Shown one piece after another: positions 9,701 through 18,780 of a stretch of 64,000 nucleotides of DNA; positions within the stretch are counted from its first letter, which is position 1; every line of letters starts with the position of its first letter. The DNA comes from Fibrobacterota bacterium. GTDB lineage: Bacteria > Fibrobacterota > Fibrobacteria > UBA5070. A program made the translations under genes and the position numbers. Under the pieces are notes generated by a model. That model had not been told where the DNA came from. It ran no database searches and was given only the letters and a program-made list of their open reading frames with translations. The stretch is taken from contig JADKBN010000029.1 in the NCBI GenBank assembly GCA_016715065.1, positions 1-64,000 of the forward strand, in the 5' to 3' direction.

Positions 9701-10838
9701 AGGCGATCCGGATGGAATCCATGATTTTGTACGGATTACGATCCGGGTAGGTGGTGTCCAGAACCATTTCCGAACCATCAATACTTCGGGTTCCAAACAA
9801 CTCGATCAGATCGAGCGTATCAAAGCGACTCCTCCACGGTTTCCCAATCGTTTGGGAAATTTTGCCACGCAGAGCTTGCCAATCAACCGCACTGGTGTCT
9901 TCACGCCACTGTTCGATCCCATCGCCCAAGACCAATAGAGTCCGACGTTCGAGATTAGCCATTTCGCTGGCAGGGTTCGTACGGCGCGAAATCAGGTTTC
10001 CACGAGAGTCGTACGCGTACACGGTCAACTTCGGTGCATATACCGTATCAGAGCCAGGGCGCTCTATTGTAAGCAGTAATCGGTCGTCGTTGTAGACAAA
10101 ATCCGTACGCCGTCCTTTCCCTTCAACACCAGTTTGCACCGTCCTCAAACGCATCTTGGCCACCGATCGACCACTGTAAGAAGCCATGGCCGTATCTGGT
10201 TTTCCAACTGGCATCGAATCCGTCGATACTCTAACGTTCACACTACTCTGACTGAACTGAAATTGGTAGCGATTGAGAGAGGTCGTGACTGAGAGCAAAC
10301 TGCTTCCTGCAGACACAGGTGCATTCACCTGCGTTGTCACTTCGGTAGTCAATACACCTGTTTCCCCACCAGGTGTCCCGCTTCCCCATCCACTGTACAA
10401 GAATTTGTGTTCAATCGTTGGTGAAGCAGGATTTGCCGCTGATGCAAATTGTTTACGCCCCTTTAAAAACCCATCGAATGAGGAGCGCTGGTTGCGATCA
10501 AAATATTCGTAACGAGCCGATGCGCCATCCGGATAGCGAATGCCAACCAGATTCCCCATGCTCCAATCGAATCGGGTAGTCAAGGACCGGGAACCGACAG
10601 GAAACACAGTGACTTGGACTGGGAAATCTAGCTGGAATCGCTCGAAATAGTCGCTGTTCGGTCCAGCTTTCTCCGCCTCCACCCCGGAATGGACGAGTGC
10701 GATCCGATGTCCATGCCTCTTTGTTCCCAATCTGTCAGCACTTTCGAACCAGCCCCAACTCCATCCATCGTCTCGATCAACTCCTGTCCAGGATATTGGT
10801 GTCACCCGCACCCAACGTGGATCCTTCGAGTGTCGCAC
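6757..10838 (-). CDS. Rhs/YD-repeat core of a secreted polymorphic toxin
   Basis: About 1,360 codons of continuous YD/Rhs repeats (YDNLGNLVWS, YDALDRLNAV, YDWAGRLGYR), ending in the Rhs core-associated block (GYRLYDPEMGGFLTHDPMGQ, NPYSYVGADPLSGVDPWG). Such repeats build a beta-cocoon that encloses the toxin tip. An in-frame ATG exists at 10838, but the real N-terminus lies upstream (signal peptide at 12403), with broken frames between. After the DPWG motif the frame continues wrongly to a stop at 6621. Codons upstream of 10838 in other frames (DGNTKGFQGILPDGVMF near 10920-10980) are also Rhs-like. Confidence 0.85.
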
Positions 10839-11917
10839 GGAGTTACTTGGAGATCTTCAGGTATACTGGATGGAAATCGAATCTCCACCAAAATGATGAA
10901 CAGAATTCGGCAACGCCCAATACGACTCAAAAACATCACCCCATCCGGTAGGATGCCTTGAAACCCCTTGGTGTTCCCATCCCGAATCTCGCCCACGTTC
11001 CATCAGGCTCTTTCACCAGATAGATAGTCGTTCGGATCATCAGGAATAGACCTTGGTTTCTGGAATTCGGCAGGTGCGTTGAAGGCATCTGGAATGGGGA
11101 CCGATCACAGAAATACACTCTTGGTTCCGATTTGACTTTGACGCGCCGGCATAACTGTACCATCGATCACCGCCGACACTGGCTGGGCGAAGCGCCTCCA
11201 GAAAATACCGATCGCTTCCTCCGCCCGATCGGAACAGATTCATGTCCGGCATCGGATGGCCGAAGGAGGACGCGGCCATGTTTTACTCCGAACCAGACCT
11301 TCGAACTCTTCGAACTTCAGTTTCATACCCACGAAAGGATACGCTGGAACTCCTTGCTCGACCTCCTTCTTATCCCCAATCATGCCCACATATCCATTTA
11401 CTGAAATCGCCCAGGGTCAGATCTCACAACACGAAAATCCAATCGATCCTCTGCCAGATCCTGAAGAGCGATCAGCATTGCAGTAATGTCACAACAGCCG
11501 GATGCCGCAAGAAGCAACTCCAACAGGAGAAACCGGTGAAAAAAGAAGGGTGGTACCAGCATAGTCCAACGCAAGGCTTAGTGGAACCAAGTACTGATTG
11601 TACTCGTAACCTGCATCCCATGCGTTTGACTCCTGAGACCACCTTACGGTTGAGTACAAGTGAAGTGCGACACCTGCAACAGACAATTGCTTCGCAAGGG
11701 CTTTGTCCCGCAAGAACACGTTGATCAGCTGAGCAGTACTGACTCCAAACTGCGTCACTTGACAAATTCCTCCGGAGCGAGAGCCGGTGAGAATCCTGAT
11801 TCATTCATGAATAGACTTGGAATGGCAATAGAAGCAGCGGCAAATCCTGCACTTGCCCAGGTTCCCGCATTATCGAGAGGCGCAGGCCTTCTCCATCAGC
11901 AACCGCATTCGGCTTGA
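10839..11917 (-). pseudogene. Interrupted N-terminal region of the Rhs gene
   Basis: This stretch should join the signal-peptide segment (11918-12403) to the Rhs core (from 10838), but no single frame stays open. Parts that look like continuing coding sequence change frame, for example near 11805-12014 (LPWDYLWQMAFPQW), 11489-11758 (AWDAGYEYNQYLVP) and 10880-10990. At least three frameshifts are needed. Either the gene is decaying or this part of the sequence has indel errors. Confidence 0.55.
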
Positions 11918-12403
11918 TCAGGTTCGCTGACCTGCCAGACCACTGAGGAAACGCCATTTGCCAGAGATAATCCCAAGGAAGCACTGGAAGACGAGACGGT
12001 TCCTGTTCTGCCATGTACTCCTGATAGTTTGTTTCTCTCCAAGCGAACCTCCAAACCCAGATGCTTGCCGCGTGGATCGACCGGCGAACTCATCATCACG
12101 ATAGGTCCGAAACCTGTTTCCATCCTTCGCCACAAAGTCCATCGGTGCCGCATAGAGCGGATCACGCCAGTGACTGTTGAAGGATCTCTCCAAGTGAATC
12201 CCTAACGGAGATGCCGAAGTCACATCCGCTAGTGGGATGGACAACAACAGGTTTCCGTTGAGGTTGCTCACACGCTCGCCCGGCCCGGTGGAGGTGAAGG
12301 AATGCCCCTCCGCCAAGCCCTGCTCGTTGCCGGATTGGATGTTGGCCCACACGCCTACAGCGGCAAGCAAAGAAATTGTCAGGATCCTTTTCACGGCATC
12401 CAC
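11918..12403 (-). CDS. N-terminus of the Rhs protein with Sec signal peptide
   Basis: ATG 12403 overlaps the stop of the giant upstream gene (12391) by 13 bp. The product starts with a classic signal peptide (MDAVKRILTISLLAAVGVWA), then a segment typical of exported Rhs/YD proteins (GERVSNLNGNLLLSIPLADV, LGIHLERSFNS). The natural frame is probably lost after about codon 85 (FRTYRDDEF). The signal peptide says the Rhs protein leaves through Sec rather than as a type VI secretion cargo. This fragment belongs with the core at 6757-10838. Confidence 0.75.
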   Translation of the reverse strand: MDAVKRILTISLLAAVGVWANIQSGNEQGLAEGHSFTSTGPGERVSNLNGNLLLSIPLADVTSASPLGIHLERSFNSHWRDPLYAAPMDFVAKDGNRFRTYRDDEFAGRSTRQASGFGGSLGEKQTIRSTWQNRNRLVFQCFLGIISGKWRFLSGLAGQRT

Positions 12404-15400
12404 CTCAGGTTGTCAACATAGAACCGCTTGCCTGCGGGCGCGTTGGCATTGATCGCAAGCATGAACTTGACCGTCGTACCGACTCCATACAACGAACCGT
12501 TGAAAGGAAGCGTTATTGTAGTCCACGTAGAAGTTTTGGCAGAAGTAATGCTTGCCGTGTACTGATCCCAGTTGGTTCGGTTAGGCGTCGCATCCACGAA
12601 GAACCACATCTGCTCCCAATTGCTCAGGGCAAATTCCGACTTCACATCTACCTGGATGGATTTCGCTTGCTGGAGCTTGGTTGTGATCGGCAGAGAGAAG
12701 GCTGCCGCAGTTCCGCCACCGCTAGGTGTCACTGCGATCGCCGTACGCGCTCCATCCTTGACGATCACGCAGTTGTTGCAACTAGAGAATGCCGAAAGCG
12801 AGTCCAACGACATCGAGTAGGAGCGAGAGGTGTCCACAGGAGGCTTCGTTGTGTCCACCACTGTTCCTTCCAGCCAAATGGCTCCGATGGCAAACTGGAA
12901 TCGACCGGTATTGTTCCCGTGACCGTTGGCCAAGAACTGCAGATCGAACGCCCTACCCAACACGTATTTGGATGCATCATACCGGAAGCGCATTGTCCTC
13001 CACTTTCCGATGGCTGAGTCGAATGCGTTCAGATTCACAGGGGTCAAATTGAGTGTCGTCCAGGTGAAGCCATCGAAGGTGCTCGCATCCAATGTTCCAG
13101 CCCAAGCGCTTCCAACCATAACTGCCGGATCCACATACACCTGAACATCGACTACGGACCCCTTGGCCCAAGCAGTATCGAAAATGAACTGATGCTTGAT
13201 GTTCCAGTTCGGGCTCGATTGATCAACCGCGACAGCTGGCTTACCTCCCACAGTAGCAGACTGAACCACAAGTGATGGATCCCGACCTGTCGGCGGAAGA
13301 GCAGAAACGTCTCCACCCGCAATGAAGGTGTTGGATGTGGTTGGTGTGGTCGGAGGAGTCGTCGTATCGGAACATGGCCCAGTTACAACGACTGACGAAC
13401 TCGGAGCTGATGTGTCGCTCGGAATGCGGACATCTTCCCGTGCCCAGAAGCGAACCGTGTCCGGCGACTCTCCTGGATCCAAGCCCCATAGGCGAGCCCA
13501 TCCTGTACCCATTCGATGTTCAACAACAATTCCCGTCAGGTAGGAGAAGGACGCGGACGAATCCGGCAAGTAGTGATGGAGAGACCGCCCATCAATAAAG
13601 AGCTTGTTGTAGAAGTCCTGCATCCAGATTGCCTGCCAACCTTTTCCAGCAGGCAAGAGGGCAGGGCTGTTCCACTCCAGGCTGATTTCGTAGTCGGCTT
13701 GTTTCCCCGAAGGACTTGCGAAGGGCTGGATTGTCTTGAAAGAGGTCTGCGGTGAGAACCAACCATCTTCGACATTTTCATCCGTTCCATATTTCCCATC
13801 GTTATTCCGGAACCAGCTTCGCGATGGCATTCCTGCGTGATATGCGAGCCGAATGCGAACACTGTCCGCCCGCAAAGGCCAACGAGACGGATTGACCATC
13901 CTCAGATCCAAGCGATCGAAGTAGGTGCTATCTGTGTACTTGTTTCCTTTACCCATCACGGCTACACCCACTCGTCGAGTCGTCACCAACGCACCAGGAG
14001 CGTACTTCACCCAACGCATTCCGGTCAGGAAAAGATCCGCCCGTCGTGAGGTATCGGAAGTGAACGTGCTCGATCGATCCACCATGAATTTGAGAAGCGT
14101 CTTCGTGAGATTTGAATGCTCCGGAAGAGACGTTTGGATCAACTCTTTCAACGGGATAGACACTTTCTGCCACCGCCTCGCCAATCTTCCAGATCCCAAA
14201 TACGTCTGCACGAGATTGAAATCCTCCTCGCCCGCGTGGTTATCCTCGTCTGCTCCCGGCCCTTCCTGATTGGTGAGCCAAACGCGAACCGGCAAGTCCC
14301 AGTTCTGGCGATTGGACCAATCCCTGGAGCTTGCGACCCAGAATTCCAAGTGGGTGAACCGGTTCGTATCCAGTGCTCCGCGAAGCGCCTCGAACCGCAC
14401 ACCTTGGATCATTGGATTCCCGAACGGAATCTTTATGATGGAGTCCGAACCCACTGGCAAGAGTCGAACGGGGCAGAACGCATCGAACTTTGGAAGATCG
14501 ACCGACTTCTGCCATGTGGGAAGTGGTAGCTGGCTTGAATCGACATCTCCCCAACGGGCACCAGGTATCCACGTACCCGTACGTCCATTCAGGATCAACT
14601 GAGAATCCACGACTTTTCCTGCGGCAAAGGCTGTGAACACGAGAGAGTCAAGAGCGCTACGTGTTGGATCCGTTAGGTCAAACACTCGGACTCGCAAGGT
14701 TTGCTTGCCCGTATCTGTGACAAGGAACGAATCTATCGCACCGGTCCGAAGAACATGGCCAGCCGCATCCAACCAGTGGTAGACCAGGGGATGTCCCTTG
14801 GGATCGATGGAGCCTGCAGCACTCGCCACGTGTATCTTCCCGATCGTAGGTGTACCTGCACCGAGGGCGATGTGCGCCACGATTGCGTCCTGCAGAGCAA
14901 CAGCATCCGTAGGATCTCGCAAAATTTCACGATCCAAATATTTCACTGCACCTGGATTTTCCCAGGGTTCGATTCCCCAGAGTCGTCCCCATGTGGTATC
15001 GGTCACACGGTGCTCGACCACAACACGCCAAGCATTTTGGTAGATGTCGACAAAGGCAGGCCAACTCCAATTCAACGACTGAATTCCGTTGTGGTTGGGA
15101 ACTGGATTACCCGTAACTTGGGCACCCCCTCGACGCCCGCCCGTGCTGTACATTCCGAGCCAGAAGGCAGTTCGGCCTTGCGCAGCAAGATTCAGCCCCG
15201 CATCAGGACCCGAGGTGTTTCCAACCCAGCGGTAGGTCCAGGTCGCATTGGCAAGTGAATGGTTTGGAGCGTACACCCCCTGCGAGACCACCAGCTTCTT
15301 GAGTTGTGTGGTATCGATCGTGGCATCAACTGGTATCCCGCTCGTATTCGCAAACACCCCGGTATCCGCTCCCCAAACGGTGTCTGCACGAGTCTGTCCT

Positions 15401-18400
15401 TCCATCGACCGGTAGTAGACGCGTAGACGTAAACTGTCCATTTGGATAGTCTTCTGCCCGATGTTGAACATCCGGACCGCCATTCCGTAGCCGTTGAAAT
15501 CCTCTGGGGCCTTGTAGGGATTGGCGGTCAAATACACGCCGGATTTGCGAGTGGTAACCAACTGTCCAGGCTGAGTCTTGTAACGAACCAACCGAATGTC
15601 ATCGAACAGGGTTCTTGGCATCGGAGCATTATTCTGGTCCGGATCAACCATCACCTTCAGGGTCAACCAATCGCCTTTTTGGATGGAGGTAGCCTTGAGT
15701 TCGGACAGAGGGATACTGACTGTCTGCCAACGGCTTGCATCGGTGCGATCGGGCAGATATGCTCCAAGATAGGCGAACTTCTCTTCGCCCGCATAGGGGG
15801 CACCTTCGTCCGAAAGCCAGATGCGGACGGATCGACGTAAATCGGCGTCCATCGCCACTTTGAACTCTAAGTTCGTGAACCGAGAAAGGTCCAGTGGCGT
15901 TGGACAAGCCGAGGGTTGGACATCTGTGCAAGTCGCCCGCATGCTCATCCAACCTAGCGAATCGAACGCCATCGAGAGAAGCTTCGTACCACGCGAAGGT
16001 TGTATCCGCTTCCGCGTTCCATCTACGGCCCTAACAGAATCCGATTCACGCACAAAGGTCAGTGTTCCGGCTGCGTTGTTCCATTCCTGGTTCCACTCCG
16101 TTGCCCAATTGTCGGCGAAGATCAAGCGTTCCTCTTCGCGCACGGGACGCTGCCCAAGGTTGCCGGACGAATCTTCCACGTAAATATCGATAGATTGTGA
16201 TGCCGCACGTGTCGGGTAGGCAAGATCCGAAACAACCAACGTCACACGATGCTGCCCCAGCCGAGTGCTCTGGAACGTGTCCCTAACGCCCAACTTCACA
16301 ACACCTGTGTACGAATGACTCCACTCGAATCTCAGTGCCTTTCCATCGGGATCGTAGGTGGAATCCGCACGGAAGATGACCTTCTCGCCAGCTCGGATCC
16401 AAAGCGTCCCCGAAGGAGTCACTTTGATGATCGGAAGATTCACGTTACGGTTCTGAGGTTCGGATCCAAACAGGAGGCTTCCTCGCAGATCATAAGCAGG
16501 GAACTTCCCGTTGAAATTGATGGTATCAACCGATTGGCTCCAATCGTCCTGAGCACCACTGGCCACGCCCGGTCCACGCAGAACAAGAGTTCCGAGAGGC
16601 GAGAGGATGGTTCCACCTGGAAGCGTGCAGCTACCGCAGAGCAGAGTCACAGACCAGACCTTTGCTCCCTTGGCGGTATCTCGCACCACAGACTGGATCA
16701 TCATCGATTTCCATGCTGGCAGCATTCCCACCAAGCTCGCTCGTGGCGTGGAATCCGATTGGATCCAATACTTGAGTTGGATTCCTTTCACAGGACGAGT
16801 TCCAATGTTTCGCAAGCCCATCCAGACCTTGAGGCTGTCACCCACAACACTGGAAATGCTGCTGACACGGACACCTGGCTGGGTGTTATCCGGCCACCAG
16901 TCTGGCGTGTAGCCATCCACTTGGATTGGCTTGAATTCACGCGGAGTAAACCGGATCCATCCTTGTGGACCTCGGATGGTGTCCGCAGCTCGTGACATGG
17001 GAAGCAATACCCAGCGCAACGATGCAAGACTGCCAAAATTTGCCGAACGCAACCCAAGTTCCACGGCACCACCAGAAGCCGCCGCAACTTTCCCGGATGG
17101 CAAGCGTTGGTCACCCTGGCCCACGGAGTCGGTATACGGGTCGTCCGCGTTGTTCTGGCGATAGGCAAATCCACCCAATGCAGACACGCCTTCCCCACGA
17201 AGGTTGGCTGTTTCCACCCAGACCTTGGATGAAGGATTCCATTGGAGTCTGCGCACTTGAGCGCCTTGTCCATCATCGCGCCCGGTTAGACCGGTCCATT
17301 CCAACGCAACGTCAGCGCCCTTGAACAAGCGACCAGCCGCTGTGATGATATCACCTGTGGTGCTATCGGCATCATGATCCACCGACAAGCGATAGACATT
17401 GGCATCCGTTTCACCCCTAACCATGGGGTTCCTGCGCTCCAAGAGCCAGTAGTTCCATGTCTCCGCTGTGGTGGATCCCGGCATGACCGCCGCATCGCGT
17501 CGTTGGTACACCTCTCCCCAATCCGCGCCTTGATTGGAGTTATCTCCTGCACTGTCCACGATCACTTGGTCTGCCAACGCCATCTGAATCCAAAGCGTGG
17601 CGGTGGAACTCAGGCCAGAAGAATCCAGCACGCTGATCTCAAGCCGATGCATCTGCTGCGTCGGAACAAAGCGGAAGAACCTTTGCGTTTTATGACCAGC
17701 CACTGCGGTACGATATTTGGCAGAGAGCGAGAGGCTCCCGCTGGTCTTCAGATAAGGATTGGAATCTGTTACGGAAAGGACAGATCCATCGAGCTTCAGC
17801 GACAGGCTCAGATCCAGTTTGGAGATACCCGCAAGCACCAAGGAAACAGTATCACCCTTTCGAACATCAAGGCTCGCTGTCCAACCCGATGCTCGTGCAA
17901 GCAGCCTTGCTTTGCTGGAGTCAACCAAATACGGAACCTCATGTTTGTCGGAGGTATCTCGTTGAGTGATGAAAAGAGGTTGTTTAGGAATCATCGCAGG
18001 ATTGAGTGAATCAGAGATCAGCATGCTATCCAGCATCGTTTTAGTTGTTGCCCAGGCTTCCACTAAGGGGGCCTGATTGTTACGCAATGCTTGAACCTGG
18101 GAGCGAGTATGGTTTCCAGCCAAATCAACAGCATCCAAAAGCCATATGCACGAATCTTTCGGTCGTACAGCCATAAGGACCCGAGCAGGGCTGATCGCTG
18201 CTACAATGGTATCCAAAGTCTGGGACCCGTACAAAGGAGATCCACGATACAGGGCCAACGCCAAGAGGCCAGAGTTATCATGAGCTTGACCGGAAAGGGT
18301 ATCGAATATGCTGAAATTCGAGCGTGCCAATTTCCGCACAACCTGTGATCCGACGCTCGTATCTCCCTTGCCATGTATGATGGTCCAGCGATCCAGCACA

Positions 18401-18780
18401 GGATGGGAGGAATCCGCAAGCACCGAGACTTCTTGAGAATCACGATTCCCGAATGCGTCCTGAACAAACAAACGGAGACGATACGTGTTTCCGTGAACCA
18501 AATCAGCCAAAGGCGCGAACCTTCCTGAAACAGGAACCAACGCTGAGGCCGTCGACTGCTGATCTCTGGAAAGAAGAAGCTTTCCGGCTCCATCACGCAC
18601 CTGCCACCGAACCAGAAGTTGTCCATAGTCATGCTTCAATCGAACCGTACCGCGTACAATCAGAGAGTCCGCATCAAAATTGGGCGACCAACGACGAACC
18701 AACGCTCCCGCCACCACAGAATCCAAGGCGATACCAGGCTTTGCGGTGTCCGCCAAAAAGCCAGGATACGGAAACCAAGT
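12391..18780 (-). CDS. Giant modular secreted protein, C-terminal two thirds (frameshifted from 18775-23284)
   Basis: About 2,130 codons ending at 12391. The reading frame takes over from the upstream giant frame near 18775, at a run of short homopolymers, so both are read as one protein of about 3,600 aa. Recognisable parts in order: Ig-like segments; a PKD-like domain (FRADSTYDPDGKALRFEWSH, ~16330-16400); two large tandem modules each ending in RLWG (see repeats); a second PKD-like segment between them; a Thr/Pro linker (~13340-13370); and two C-terminal jelly-roll, carbohydrate-binding-like modules ending in YVDNLRWMP. No catalytic domain is recognised. It is probably an extracellular adhesin, scaffold or substrate-binding protein. 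Confidence 0.7.
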   Translation of the reverse strand, partial: TWFPYPGFLADTAKPGIALDSVVAGALVRRWSPNFDADSLIVRGTVRLKHDYGQLLVRWQVRDGAGKLLLSRDQQSTASALVPVSGRFAPLADLVHGNTYRLRLFVQDAFGNRDSQEVSVLADSSHPVLDRWTIIHGKGDTSVGSQVVRKLARSNFSIFDTLSGQAHDNSGLLALALYRGSPLYGSQTLDTIVAAISPARVLMAVRPKDSCIWLLDAVDLAGNHTRSQVQALRNNQAPLVEAWATTKTMLDSMLISDSLNPAMIPKQPLFITQRDTSDKHEVPYLVDSSKARLLARASGWTASLDVRKGDTVSLVLAGISKLDLSLSLKLDGSVLSVTDSNPYLKTSGSLSLSAKYRTAVAGHKTQRFFRFVPTQQMHRLEISVLDSSGLSSTATLWIQMALADQVIVDSAGDNSNQGADWGEVYQRRDAAVMPGSTTAETWNYWLLERRNPMVRGETDANVYRLSVDHDADSTTGDIITAAGRLFKGADVALEWTGLTGRDDGQGAQVRRLQWNPSSKVWVETANLRGEGVSALGGFAYRQNNADDPYTDSVGQGDQRLPSGKVAAASGGAVELGLRSANFGSLASLRWVLLPMSRAADTIRGPQGWIRFTPREFKPIQVDGYTPDWWPDNTQPGVRVSSISSVVGDSLKVWMGLRNIGTRPVKGIQLKYWIQSDSTPRASLVGMLPAWKSMMIQSVVRDTAKGAKVWSVTLLCGSCTLPGGTILSPLGTLVLRGPGVASGAQDDWSQSVDTINFNGKFPAYDLRGSLLFGSEPQNRNVNLPIIKVTPSGTLWIRAGEKVIFRADSTYDPDGKALRFEWSHSYTGVVKLGVRDTFQSTRLGQHRVTLVVSDLAYPTRAASQSIDIYVEDSSGNLGQRPVREEERLIFADNWATEWNQEWNNAAGTLTFVRESDSVRAVDGTRKRIQPSRGTKLLSMAFDSLGWMSMRATCTDVQPSACPTPLDLSRFTNLEFKVAMDADLRRSVRIWLSDEGAPYAGEEKFAYLGAYLPDRTDASRWQTVSIPLSELKATSIQKGDWLTLKVMVDPDQNNAPMPRTLFDDIRLVRYKTQPGQLVTTRKSGVYLTANPYKAPEDFNGYGMAVRMFNIGQKTIQMDSLRLRVYYRSMEGQTRADTVWGADTGVFANTSGIPVDATIDTTQLKKLVVSQGVYAPNHSLANATWTYRWVGNTSGPDAGLNLAAQGRTAFWLGMYSTGGRRGGAQVTGNPVPNHNGIQSLNWSWPAFVDIYQNAWRVVVEHRVTDTTWGRLWGIEPWENPGAVKYLDREILRDPTDAVALQDAIVAHIALGAGTPTIGKIHVASAAGSIDPKGHPLVYHWLDAAGHVLRTGAIDSFLVTDTGKQTLRVRVFDLTDPTRSALDSLVFTAFAAGKVVDSQLILNGRTGTWIPGARWGDVDSSQLPLPTWQKSVDLPKFDAFCPVRLLPVGSDSIIKIPFGNPMIQGVRFEALRGALDTNRFTHLEFWVASSRDWSNRQNWDLPVRVWLTNQEGPGADEDNHAGEEDFNLVQTYLGSGRLARRWQKVSIPLKELIQTSLPEHSNLTKTLLKFMVDRSSTFTSDTSRRADLFLTGMRWVKYAPGALVTTRRVGVAVMGKGNKYTDSTYFDRLDLRMVNPSRWPLRADSVRIRLAYHAGMPSRSWFRNNDGKYGTDENVEDGWFSPQTSFKTIQPFASPSGKQADYEISLEWNSPALLPAGKGWQAIWMQDFYNKLFIDGRSLHHYLPDSSASFSYLTGIVVEHRMGTGWARLWGLDPGESPDTVRFWAREDVRIPSDTSAPSSSVVVTGPCSDTTTPPTTPTTSNTFIAGGDVSALPPTGRDPSLVVQSATVGGKPAVAVDQSSPNWNIKHQFIFDTAWAKGSVVDVQVYVDPAVMVGSAWAGTLDASTFDGFTWTTLNLTPVNLNAFDSAIGKWRTMRFRYDASKYVLGRAFDLQFLANGHGNNTGRFQFAIGAIWLEGTVVDTTKPPVDTSRSYSMSLDSLSAFSSCNNCVIVKDGARTAIAVTPSGGGTAAAFSLPITTKLQQAKSIQVDVKSEFALSNWEQMWFFVDATPNRTNWDQYTASITSAKTSTWTTITLPFNGSLYGVGTTVKFMLAINANAPAGKRFYVDNLRWMP
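13455..14600 (-). repeat. Tandem protein module B in the giant gene
   Basis: Second copy of the module: FTHLEFWVA, RVWLTNQEGP, WQKVSIPLKEL, VTTRRVGVAVM, then VVEHRMGTGWARLWG. It matches module A block by block at the protein level but is well diverged in DNA, so the duplication is old. Confidence 0.65.
14950..16170 (-). repeat. Tandem protein module A in the giant gene
   Basis: A module of roughly 400 codons: FTNLEFKVA, RIWLSDEGAP, WQTVSIPLSEL, VTTRKSGVYLT, then VVEHRVTDTTWGRLWG. The same order of blocks recurs in module B (13455-14600). The first half resembles jelly-roll carbohydrate-binding folds. Confidence 0.65.

Noticed and set aside
13455..16170. CRISPR array or DNA-level repeat
   Set aside because: The repetition is at the protein level with long diverged units; there are no short, evenly spaced direct repeats anywhere in the window.
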